64,000 nt of DNA from Mesorhizobium prunaredense (GTDB taxonomy: Bacteria > Pseudomonadota > Alphaproteobacteria > Rhizobiales > Rhizobiaceae): positions 263,084 to 327,083 of the forward strand of contig NZ_FTPD01000056.1 of NCBI RefSeq assembly GCF_900156895.1, given 5' to 3'. Below the pieces are notes generated by a model. The model searched no databases. It worked only from the letters and a program-made list of their open reading frames with translations, and was not told the origin of the DNA. The translations under genes were made by a program, and so were the position numbers. Shown in pieces: positions 53,801-60,941 of this stretch; the stretch's first letter is position 1; every line of letters begins with the position of its first letter.

Positions 53801-54373
53801 GCTCCAGGCGGACTGATGGACCGGTTCTTCGCACAGAATCTGGCATCGCTGATCGACATGACCGGCCAGGACTGGAACTGGAAGCAGGATGCGCGTTTCG
53901 GGCGCGACCTGTCGAAGTCGACCTTGAAAAACTTCCAGCTGGCGGCGGAAATCCGCAACGCCTTCTTTCCTTCAGGTAGTTCGGTGCCGTCGGTCAGTGT
54001 CACCTTTACGCCGTTTTCACTGCATGGCGATGCCGATACGGCGGTACTCGACGTCGATGGCCAGATCGTCCAAAGCAACCAGGCCGGCAACGCGCCAAGC
54101 ACGGTGACCTGGCCGAGCGGCATGGCTTCCGCGTCCGCGAGCCTGAGCCTCATGCCGGAGATGCCGGGCCGTGAATCCGCGATCAAGTTCGACGGTCCGT
54201 GGGCACTGAAGCGCCTGCTGGACAAGGCCGATATCACCAGCACCGGCGGCAACACGCAAGCCCGCTTCGTGATTGGCGGACGCGATGTCGCCTATACGGT
54301 CCAGACCAGTTCGGACCAAAACCCTCTCTTCCTTCCAGCGCTTTCCGGGTTCAGCTGTCCAAAGGCGTTTTGA
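50810..54373 (+). CDS. tssM: T6SS membrane protein TssM (IcmF) (copy 2)
   Basis: The 1187-residue protein has two N-terminal helices, an NTPase domain with intact Walker A GPPGAGKTTALVNSGLNF at about residue 119 and AVLIDTAGRYTTQD, a third helix near residue 450 (GGLGAIALMAAAALGTLALS) and a long periplasmic region with VPGIYTYSGFNNFYLGQL and a C-terminal beta domain containing VTWPSGMASASASLSL. It is a full-length paralogue of the TssM at 36251. The Gly/Gln/Asn-rich insert around residues 805-870 is not seen in copy 1. A TTG at 50798 could also start the gene. Confidence 0.92.
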   Translation: MTRWLLRIFSAIALAGFAAAVWFAGPLIRFADTRPLAPVWLRVTIIGVIVAIATLFYGVRFWQKRKAQKALETIVARNDDRDDDSQVLEARMNEAIAALKRSSGKRNFLYEVPWYVVIGPPGAGKTTALVNSGLNFPLAGSGNAQPVAGVGGTRSCDWWFTDQAVLIDTAGRYTTQDSNAQSDKKSWLAFLSLLKGYRTRQPINGVILAISLADLISLDDRQLDVHVVEIRSRLREIHETLKIQFPVYLLFTKADLVSGFMDYFGDFDEQRRRKVWGATFQTADRSKNMAGEAAAEFDALAKRLAEEMADRLQEEADPVARIAIFGFPAQFDALKSRIASFVASLFDPARSQVNVSLRGLYFSSGTQEGTPIDQVLGAIGRSFGSASRAHLSGTGKSFFLHDLLTGVIFAESGWVSYDKSAERRAAFARYGGLGAIALMAAAALGTLALSFTANRSLIASTTQAASQYRETADPLLKSTTVADVDLENVIGPLDQLRELPAGFDTSDLPTPIQETFGLSQRERLLSASMTAYRQALERMFRSRLLLQAERTIQARMADPTALYEPLKIYMMLGGKAPKVDDELIVSWMRQDWEQNRYPGENNREGRAQLEKHLRAMLALDDAYDPVFELNQPLVEAAQRSLGRMSLADRASALVQSAVYAAALDDFSVSVKGGPEAQLLFERVDGGDLSGLRVPGIYTYSGFNNFYLGQLSRIAQMLVDDQWVLGGGAEQGGIDQELPKLGPELVERYGREFAAAWNGVLDRLKFKAMLKDKPHYIALSAAASPSSPIDQLFTAIADETALTRDAGSGEESGSGAEAGMLQNQPQNAADIASGLARIGIQIAGGKSQSRAGTGSAGGQNQNPGANIEAQFRSFQALVNGPAGRRPIDALTQNFRDIHQSLQLAADVPSQTERANMNLQLQISTLRANVSRLPKQLARMVTATADELDGNVAETSLTNLNQMLDERVTRACEEMVEGRYPFASDGPEDIAMADFAKLFAPGGLMDRFFAQNLASLIDMTGQDWNWKQDARFGRDLSKSTLKNFQLAAEIRNAFFPSGSSVPSVSVTFTPFSLHGDADTAVLDVDGQIVQSNQAGNAPSTVTWPSGMASASASLSLMPEMPGRESAIKFDGPWALKRLLDKADITSTGGNTQARFVIGGRDVAYTVQTSSDQNPLFLPALSGFSCPKAF

Positions 54374-54374
54374 G

Positions 54375-54536
54375 ATGATTTTTGAATTTTCCAATACGGT
54401 GCGGCTGTCCATCGGCAACAGATGGGCGGACGTTGATTTCGATACTCTAACGTTCGAGCCTGTGGCAAACTGGCGCGAGCGAGCGCCTGACGGTGCGCCG
54501 CAGAGGACGCTTGAGAAGCGCTTGGTGGCAAAGTGA
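54375..54536 (+). CDS. 53-residue protein between tssM2 and the phosphatase gene
   Basis: The ATG at 54375 lies one base after the tssM2 stop, and the stop of this frame overlaps the phosphatase start (GTGA), so the small frame is fitted exactly between two real genes. The product begins MIFEFSNTVRLSIGNRWADV and ends with a basic, Arg/Lys-containing tail. It has no signal peptide or membrane helix. I do not recognise it. The tight coupling on both sides is the evidence that it is translated. Confidence 0.55.
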   Translation: MIFEFSNTVRLSIGNRWADVDFDTLTFEPVANWRERAPDGAPQRTLEKRLVAK

Positions 54537-55300
54537 ACAATGTCGCCCTTCCCTTTGAAAGCTTCGGCGTTAGCCACAGAGGCTGTGTCCGTGAGCTCAA
54601 CGAAGACAGCTATCTGGTCGAGCCGGAAACCGGCCTGTGGGTGGTGGCCGATGGAATGGGTGGACATGATGCCGGGGAAGTCGCTTCGGCCAGCATTGTC
54701 GATCATCTGGCAACGATCGGCATTGCAAGCTCTGCACCGGATCTACGCGCGCGCTTCGAGGACCGGCTGAGCCGGGCCAACGCCGAAATCCGCAGGATAT
54801 CGCAATCCCGCGGCGTAACCATTGGCTCCACCGTCGCCGCCCTGCTGGCGATGGATGGGCGGTTTGCCTGCCTGTGGGCAGGCGACAGTCGCGTCTACCT
54901 GATCCGCAACGGCTCGATCTCGCAGATTTCGAAGGACCATACCGAAGTCCAGGAACTTCTCGACAAGGGCATGATCAGCGCGGCCGAAGCGCTCGCCTGG
55001 CCGCGCCGCAACGTGATCACGCATGCGGTCGGCGTCAGCGACGAGATCGTCATCGATTTCCAGCAAGGCGAAATCATGCCCGGCGACATATTTGTGCTGA
55101 GCACCGACGGGCTGACAGCGCATGTCACAGACGCCGAGATCGAGGCGGCGGCGGTGTCGGCGACACCTCAGGCGGCATGCGAAAACCTGCTGCAAATGGT
55201 GTTGGCGCGCGGGGGAACGGACAATGTCACGATCGTGCTCGTGAAGATCGGAGACGGGCGCAATGGGGCCTATCCCGGTCCTTCCAGAGCGGAAGGTTGA
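54533..55300 (+). CDS. pppA: PP2C-type Ser/Thr protein phosphatase (PppA/Stp)
   Basis: The 255-residue cytoplasmic protein has every PP2C metal-binding motif: RGCVRELNEDSYLVEPE, VVADGMGGHDAGEVAS, AGDSRVYLIRNG, VLSTDGLTAHVTD and GGTDNVTIVLVK. In T6SS loci, PppA removes phosphate from the FHA protein set by the kinase PpkA, switching the apparatus off. A GTG start overlaps the stop of the 53-residue gene; the kinase gene begins five bases after it. Confidence 0.93.
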   Translation: MNNVALPFESFGVSHRGCVRELNEDSYLVEPETGLWVVADGMGGHDAGEVASASIVDHLATIGIASSAPDLRARFEDRLSRANAEIRRISQSRGVTIGSTVAALLAMDGRFACLWAGDSRVYLIRNGSISQISKDHTEVQELLDKGMISAAEALAWPRRNVITHAVGVSDEIVIDFQQGEIMPGDIFVLSTDGLTAHVTDAEIEAAAVSATPQAACENLLQMVLARGGTDNVTIVLVKIGDGRNGAYPGPSRAEG

Positions 55301-55305
55301 GGCTG

Positions 55306-57921
55306 ATGAGCGCCGACGACAAGACGCGGATATCGCCTGACGTGGCCACCACAGCCGTAGGCACGCAACTCAGCGGCATCTATGAACTGGACGAGCGGAT
55401 CGCATTCGGTGGCATGGGCGAAGTCTACCGTGGCCACAACATCCAGACCGGCGACCATGTCGCGATCAAGATTGTATTGCCCGAGTTCGCCCGTGATCAG
55501 ACGATCCTGTCGCTGTTCCGCAAGGAAGCGTCGATCCTCAATCATTTGTCGCACGACGCAGTCGTGCGATATCACGTCTTCACGATCGACCCCGGTATCG
55601 GACGCCCCTACCTCGCCATGGAATTCGTCGACGGCCAATCGCTGTTCGATATCATGCGACGTGGCCCGATGCCGACGGAAGACGTGCGCAAGCTCTGCCA
55701 TCGTCTGGCTTCCGGCTTGAGCGCCGTGCACCAGGCGGGAGCAATACACCGCGACCTCTCCCCGGACAACATCATCCTGCCGGGAGGCCGGGTCGACCGC
55801 GCAAAGATCATCGATTTTGGCATCGCGCGGTCGGCGACCATCGGCGGCGAGACGCTGATCGGCGGAAAGTTCGCGGGAAAGTACAACTATGTTTCTCCAG
55901 AGCAACTCGGGCTGTACAGCGGCGATGTCAGCGAGCAATCCGACATCTACAGCCTGGGCCTGGTGCTGGCTGCTGCTCTGCGCGGGAAACCGATCGACAT
56001 GGGCGGCTCCCAGTACGAGATCGTGGAAAAACGCCGAACCGTTCCGGACCTCTCCGACATCGACGCCGATTTTCGTGGAATTGTCGAGGCCATGCTGCAG
56101 CCGGATCCACAAGACCGGCCGATCAGCATGGCCGATATCGCCAGGGCGACACGTGACGACACGGACGAGGAGACGAGGCCGCCAACGTCGATCACACCGC
56201 GCGACCGGACGCCGCGAACCGGGGGAACCGCCGCGCCTGGCCCCAAGCTTCCCGGCCCCAAGCTTGCCGGTCCCAAGATGGCAAGTCAGCCTCCGGCGGC
56301 TGCCGGTGAGCAGCGCTTCGTTCCGCATGTCCGGCCGGCGCTTCTGTCCGAGCCAAGGCCTTCGCCAGTTGCCGGTCCTGCTCGGGCGGTTTTGCCAAAG
56401 GTCCCGGCAAAGTCCACCAAGACCCGATCGATCGCAATCGCTGCCTTGGCGACATTGGCTGTCGCGTCGGGTGCAGGCGTTTATCTCAGCGGCCTGATGA
56501 CGCCTTCCACGCCGACCGCCGGCGATACATCGGTTTTGTCTCCAAAAGCACCCAAACCGGCCGCGACGGACAGCGCTGCAAATTCGCCGGGCGATGAGCC
56601 GGCAAAGGCAGTTCCACCTGAGCAGTCACAAACAGAAGCCACTGCGCCGCCAGCTGAAAGTCAGGCAGGTGCCGCGGCGGATCAAAAGTTGGAGCCGGCA
56701 CGGCCCGCCGAAGTACTCTCACCATCCGAGGACACCGCGGAGCCGGCGGCATCCGCAGAAATCTCGGAGCCGGCGGCAGCCGAAGCGCAGCCGCCAGCTG
56801 AAAGTCAGGCAGATGCCGCGGCGGACCAAAGGTTGGAGCCGACGCGGCCCGCCGAAGTCCTCTCGCCATCCGAGGAAACCGCGGAGCCAGCGGCAGCCGA
56901 GGCGCCATCGCCAGCTGAAAATCGGGCAGATGCCGCGGCGGATCAAAAGTTGGAGCCGACACGGCCCGCCGAAGTCCTTTCGCCAGCCGAGGAAACCCCG
57001 GAGCCGGTTGCGCCGCGCATCCAGGTCGCGCCCAAGCCGCCGGCCGACAAGGCTTCGCCCCCAGCGGTCCAGCCCGAAATGATGGAGAGCCGGAAGCCCG
57101 ATCAGCCGGCCAGCCAGCCGGCACAACCCAAGGCGGCCGGGCGGGTGCCCGAACCCGCGGCAAGCCAGACGGATGATGCGAACGCAAAACGGCAGCGGTA
57201 CGAGCCGGCGCCAGGCAAACAGCCGAGCGAAGCCACTGTTGCCTTGAACGTGCCGAAACCGGACCTGCCGCCCAAAAATGCCCTCGACCACGCTGCGCAA
57301 CGGGTCTCCTGGGTGCGGGACTTCAACGGCGGCGACTGTTTCTATGCGACATTGACGTCGGCAACCGAAGCCGCCGTCGCGATCGAAGGGTTGGGCACCG
57401 AGGTCCAGCCGTTCGAACGAATGCTGTCCGATTTCCAGGCAAGATTCCGTGTCGAACCGGACATCAGCGTCCGCCTCATTGAGCCGGCTCAATGCGAAGT
57501 CACCAACTTTCTGCGCTTTCTGGACCAGATGCCGGCTGACAAGCCGCAGCTTGTTCTCGATCGAACGACGGTGCCGAGCGGCTCGCCGATCGGCGGCACG
57601 CTGGTGACGCATGGCGGCCTCATTTCCAGCGTGCTGCTGATCGACCACAGGGGCATGGCATTCAGCCTCGACGATCGTATCCTGGCGCAAGCGGACAAGG
57701 CCACCTTCAACATTCCGATCGATCTCGGCGCAGCCGACAAGGCGGCCGGCAAGGTCGTGCCGCAGATCATAATGGTGATCACGGGTCCACAGGATATTCA
57801 AGCTGCGGCGTTCTCCGCGCCGATACCAGCCGCGCAGCTGCTGCCCAGGATTCTCGACGAGATCGACGCCAACCGAGCTGAGTTCTCCGCAACGGCAAAG
57901 TACTTCCGGCTCGGCGGGTAG
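55306..57921 (+). CDS. ppkA: Transmembrane Ser/Thr protein kinase (PpkA type)
   Basis: The kinase domain (residues 20-290) has the glycine loop IAFGGMGEVYRG, the ATP lysine in HVAIKIVLPEF, the catalytic loop HRDLSPDNIILPGG and IIDFGIARS. A Pro/Ala linker leads to one membrane helix near residue 375 (IAIAALATLAVASGAGVYLS). The periplasmic part has a three-copy Ala/Pro/Glu repeat (residues 445-570), then a globular C-terminal domain with FNGGDCFYATLTSATEAAVA. That domain is expected to sense a signal; its two cysteines (GGDCFY and AQCEV) could form a disulfide. In T6SS, PpkA phosphorylates the FHA protein to trigger assembly. The start has GGAAGG upstream. Confidence 0.93.
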   Translation: MSADDKTRISPDVATTAVGTQLSGIYELDERIAFGGMGEVYRGHNIQTGDHVAIKIVLPEFARDQTILSLFRKEASILNHLSHDAVVRYHVFTIDPGIGRPYLAMEFVDGQSLFDIMRRGPMPTEDVRKLCHRLASGLSAVHQAGAIHRDLSPDNIILPGGRVDRAKIIDFGIARSATIGGETLIGGKFAGKYNYVSPEQLGLYSGDVSEQSDIYSLGLVLAAALRGKPIDMGGSQYEIVEKRRTVPDLSDIDADFRGIVEAMLQPDPQDRPISMADIARATRDDTDEETRPPTSITPRDRTPRTGGTAAPGPKLPGPKLAGPKMASQPPAAAGEQRFVPHVRPALLSEPRPSPVAGPARAVLPKVPAKSTKTRSIAIAALATLAVASGAGVYLSGLMTPSTPTAGDTSVLSPKAPKPAATDSAANSPGDEPAKAVPPEQSQTEATAPPAESQAGAAADQKLEPARPAEVLSPSEDTAEPAASAEISEPAAAEAQPPAESQADAAADQRLEPTRPAEVLSPSEETAEPAAAEAPSPAENRADAAADQKLEPTRPAEVLSPAEETPEPVAPRIQVAPKPPADKASPPAVQPEMMESRKPDQPASQPAQPKAAGRVPEPAASQTDDANAKRQRYEPAPGKQPSEATVALNVPKPDLPPKNALDHAAQRVSWVRDFNGGDCFYATLTSATEAAVAIEGLGTEVQPFERMLSDFQARFRVEPDISVRLIEPAQCEVTNFLRFLDQMPADKPQLVLDRTTVPSGSPIGGTLVTHGGLISSVLLIDHRGMAFSLDDRILAQADKATFNIPIDLGAADKAAGKVVPQIIMVITGPQDIQAAAFSAPIPAAQLLPRILDEIDANRAEFSATAKYFRLGG
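56647..57005 (+). repeat. Three degenerate 98-144 bp repeats within the kinase gene
   Basis: Copies begin at about 56647, 56791 and 56908 and share the coding sequence for PAESQADAAADQ followed by LEPTRPAEVLSPSEETAEPA, differing by indels in multiples of three. They form the periplasmic Pro/Ala/Glu-rich stalk of the kinase. Length variation between strains is likely. Confidence 0.8.
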
Positions 57922-57932
57922 CATGGACGCCG

Positions 57933-58439
57933 ATGGACCTCCGCCGCTCGCGTTTTTCCTTCCTGACCGCTGTGCCGCCCAACAATCAGCGTGACCGGCT
58001 TCGCGGCCTGCTTGCTCTGAGAGGCCGTATCAGACTTGCGGTGATGTTGGGCGCGACGTTGCTGGCTCTCCTGTCCTCCCACGAAGCGCGCGCCGAATTC
58101 ACCGTCTGCAATCAGACGCTAGACGTCGTCAATCTCGCTGTCGGCCAGAAGGTCGACAATGCGGACCAGACCGATGGCTGGTGGACCATCGGCGCAAATC
58201 AGTGCGTGAACGTCATCCGCGAGGAACTTTCGAACCGCTACATCTACATCTATGCGACGGACGTCTTTGGCCATGCGACCCTGACCGGGTCGACCGAAAT
58301 GTGCATCGACCGGCGGCGTTTCTCGATACGCGGCATCGATGAATGCTGGCAGCGCGGCCATATCGCCGCACGATTTCTCGAAGTCGATACGCTTGAACAG
58401 GTGCGGTGGACCTTTTTTCTGACCGGAAGCAATCCGTGA
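57933..58439 (+). CDS. DUF1036 family exported protein
   Basis: An internal hydrophobic stretch (LAVMLGATLLALLSSHEARA, residues 36-55) acts as signal or anchor after a basic leader. The mature domain begins EFTVCNQTLDVVNLAVGQKV and has GWWTIGANQCVNVI, the DUF1036 signature, with four conserved cysteines. The family is periplasmic and of unknown function. The gene sits between the kinase and the peptidoglycan hydrolase and overlaps the latter by four bases, so it belongs to the module. Confidence 0.85.
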   Translation: MDLRRSRFSFLTAVPPNNQRDRLRGLLALRGRIRLAVMLGATLLALLSSHEARAEFTVCNQTLDVVNLAVGQKVDNADQTDGWWTIGANQCVNVIREELSNRYIYIYATDVFGHATLTGSTEMCIDRRRFSIRGIDECWQRGHIAARFLEVDTLEQVRWTFFLTGSNP

Positions 58440-60760
58440 CGCACAGTATCGACACAAGCTTCAGGTTGAAAAAGCAGGCGCGCGCCGCCCTGCGCAGACG
58501 CAGGCTCTGGCGCAGGCTCCTTGCCGGTCTTGCTGTCGCTGTCCTGTTGTCGATCGCTGCCGGCTTCTATCTCACTGCGGATTATTGGTCGTTTGGCGAC
58601 GAGGATGAGGAGTTGCACGCCGTCGAGGGAACCGACGATGTGCCAGCCGACGCATCCGTCTATGTGCCTGCCATCATCGATCTCGCAGGCGACCCGATGT
58701 GGATCACCCTTGCGCCCGACACCGGCGCCGCGACAAAAAGCCAGGTGATCCCGCGCCCGGCAGAACTCGATCAGGCCGGCGTTTCTCCCCAGATCGAAAT
58801 TCTGTCTGACGTGATGCTTAGTGCCAGCGAAAAGTTCATGACAACGATACCGTCGACGCAAGAAGATTTCGCATTCTTCCAGGCGCAGCGACAGACCGCG
58901 CCGGCGCCATCCAACGAGCTGCAAAACGATGTTCAGCCACCGCCCGTTGCGAACGAGGCTCCGGTTGCTTCGGAGCCGCAGGATGATGCCGAAGCAGGTT
59001 GGGGCGAAACAATCGATTCAGGCGAGGCAGCCCTTCCCGCGTTCCAGAAAACCCAGATCGAAAACAACACCAGCGTTGCAAATGTCGTCAGTGAACATCA
59101 ACGATACCAGGCTACCGAGGACATTTTCGTAAAGATCCTCAACGACCGCAGCCTGGACAGCGTTGCGCTCGATGCGCATTTCTCCGCCGAGGATGCCAAG
59201 CTGGCAGGCGAAGCCCTGAAGGCGCTTTTCAATCGGGAGAGCCTTGAGCCAGGTCATGTCGTCGCGATGCGCGGTTTCAGGCCGACGCGCGAGACGACAA
59301 CCATGTCCCTCATGCAGGTTTCGATCTACGCCAAGAACGTATTTGTCGGCACGCTGACCCGCAATGCCGCTGGTGCATTTGTGTCTGGTGTCGACCCTTG
59401 GGTGCGCGAAGACCTGTTCAACTACTCGGGTGCACAGGCGCAAGGCACGCACAAAAGGCAATACCGGCTGCTCGACGCGATCTACTCGACAGCAGCACGC
59501 AATAAAGTCCCGACCGGCGTGATCGGAGAGGCGATCATGTATCTGTCGCGAGGACAGGATCTGGATGCCTTCGCCAGCGAAGACCAGCGTCTGGTCCTGA
59601 TCTATTCGCAAAAGCCGCGTGGCAAGGAAGAGACGGCCGGACGGGTGCTGTATGTTGGCGTCCAGGGTAGCGAAAAAAGCCTCGACTGTTTCGTGTTCCA
59701 GCAGACCGACGGCCAGTTTGCATGCGTTAGCGGCGACGATCAGGTTCGCTCGCTGACAGTCGCCAACGGCATGGTCACGCCGGTCAACGGGGTCATGACC
59801 TCCACTTTCGGCCCACGCAAGCACCCAATCCTCGGAACCGTTCGCATCCACAAGGGCGTGGATTGGGCGGCGCCGCTGGGCACGCCGATAGCCGCCGCCT
59901 TCGACGGCGAAATCGTCTTTCAGGGTGATGGAAGTGGTTACGGCAATCTGGTGAAGATCTCGCACGGAAACGGCAGCGAGACGCGCTATGCGCATATGCA
60001 GAAATTCGCTGACAAGGGCGGTGTCGGCGCGAAGGTGAAGGCAGGCGAAATCATTGGCTATATCGGCACCACCGGTCTTTCGACTGGGCCGCACCTGCAT
60101 TTCGAACTCTATCGCAATGGGCAGGCGATCGATCCGCTGGGCACGGTTACGGCAATCGCGACGGACGCTTCCGCTGTCGAAACGCTGACCGAGCGTATCG
60201 TTCAAGTCGAAAGTGGCGGCAAGGCCCGCGCCAAGAACCCACTTTCTTCGGCAACCGGCGCCGGTCAGTTCATAACCAAGACGTGGATCAGGATGATGAA
60301 CACCTACCGCCCCGAACTGGCGCGGACACTGTCAACCGCCGACCTGCTCGCTCTGCGTTTTGACGCCACCATCTCGCGCGAGATGGTCAGCAATCTGGCG
60401 CGCGAAGGCGAAGCCTATCTTCGGGCGCGCGGCCACCAGATCACAGCCGGCCGGCTTTATCTCTGTCATTTCCTGGGGATGGAAGGCGCCCATCAAGTGT
60501 TGTCGTCGCCGGGCTCGGCGCAATTGAGTGCCGTGCTCGGATCGGCCGTCATTCAAGCCAACCCGTTTCTCACCGGCAAGTCCGCCAGCTATGTCGTGAG
60601 CTGGGCCGAAAGGAAAATGGGGCGGAAGCTGAGCCCGGCGATGGTTGAAGTGAGCCAACAGACAACGACAACGACGGAAGTCCGGCAGACATCGCCCGAG
60701 TTCGAAAAATACAAGCAGGCGATCACGGCTCTCATAAGCTCGACGCAGAATACGCTTTGA
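58436..60760 (+). CDS. Bifunctional peptidoglycan hydrolase: M23 endopeptidase plus lytic-transglycosylase-like domain
   Basis: A GTG start overlapping the DUF1036 stop (GTGA) gives 774 residues: a short basic cytoplasmic leader, one membrane helix (LLAGLAVAVLLSIAAGFYL), a 400-residue periplasmic region, an M23 peptidase domain near residues 450-565 with TSTFGPRKHPILG, HKGVDWAAPLGTPI and GPHLHFELYRNG, then a transglycosylase-like domain with IVQVESGGKARAKNPLSSAT followed by GAGQFITKTWIRM. The zinc ligands His/Asp and HxH are present, and the Glu in VESGG is the expected catalytic acid. Cutting both peptide and glycan strands would open the cell wall locally, fitting a role in passing the T6SS through peptidoglycan. 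Confidence 0.88.
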   Translation: MTHSIDTSFRLKKQARAALRRRRLWRRLLAGLAVAVLLSIAAGFYLTADYWSFGDEDEELHAVEGTDDVPADASVYVPAIIDLAGDPMWITLAPDTGAATKSQVIPRPAELDQAGVSPQIEILSDVMLSASEKFMTTIPSTQEDFAFFQAQRQTAPAPSNELQNDVQPPPVANEAPVASEPQDDAEAGWGETIDSGEAALPAFQKTQIENNTSVANVVSEHQRYQATEDIFVKILNDRSLDSVALDAHFSAEDAKLAGEALKALFNRESLEPGHVVAMRGFRPTRETTTMSLMQVSIYAKNVFVGTLTRNAAGAFVSGVDPWVREDLFNYSGAQAQGTHKRQYRLLDAIYSTAARNKVPTGVIGEAIMYLSRGQDLDAFASEDQRLVLIYSQKPRGKEETAGRVLYVGVQGSEKSLDCFVFQQTDGQFACVSGDDQVRSLTVANGMVTPVNGVMTSTFGPRKHPILGTVRIHKGVDWAAPLGTPIAAAFDGEIVFQGDGSGYGNLVKISHGNGSETRYAHMQKFADKGGVGAKVKAGEIIGYIGTTGLSTGPHLHFELYRNGQAIDPLGTVTAIATDASAVETLTERIVQVESGGKARAKNPLSSATGAGQFITKTWIRMMNTYRPELARTLSTADLLALRFDATISREMVSNLAREGEAYLRARGHQITAGRLYLCHFLGMEGAHQVLSSPGSAQLSAVLGSAVIQANPFLTGKSASYVVSWAERKMGRKLSPAMVEVSQQTTTTTEVRQTSPEFEKYKQAITALISSTQNTL

Positions 60761-60941
60761 ACCTGCTTCTCGAGGCGTGCGAGTTTGCCGTTAGTCCATT
60801 GGTGTTCCCTGCTGCCAAGTAGCCAACTTTTTTTCGGGCCTTTGTGAACCAAAACTGTGGTCGAGATCACATACGCCCAGGAGCCATTTTGGCATGCGCA
60901 GATATCGATAGTGTGCCCCTGGCGGGGCGGAGGGCTGGACC

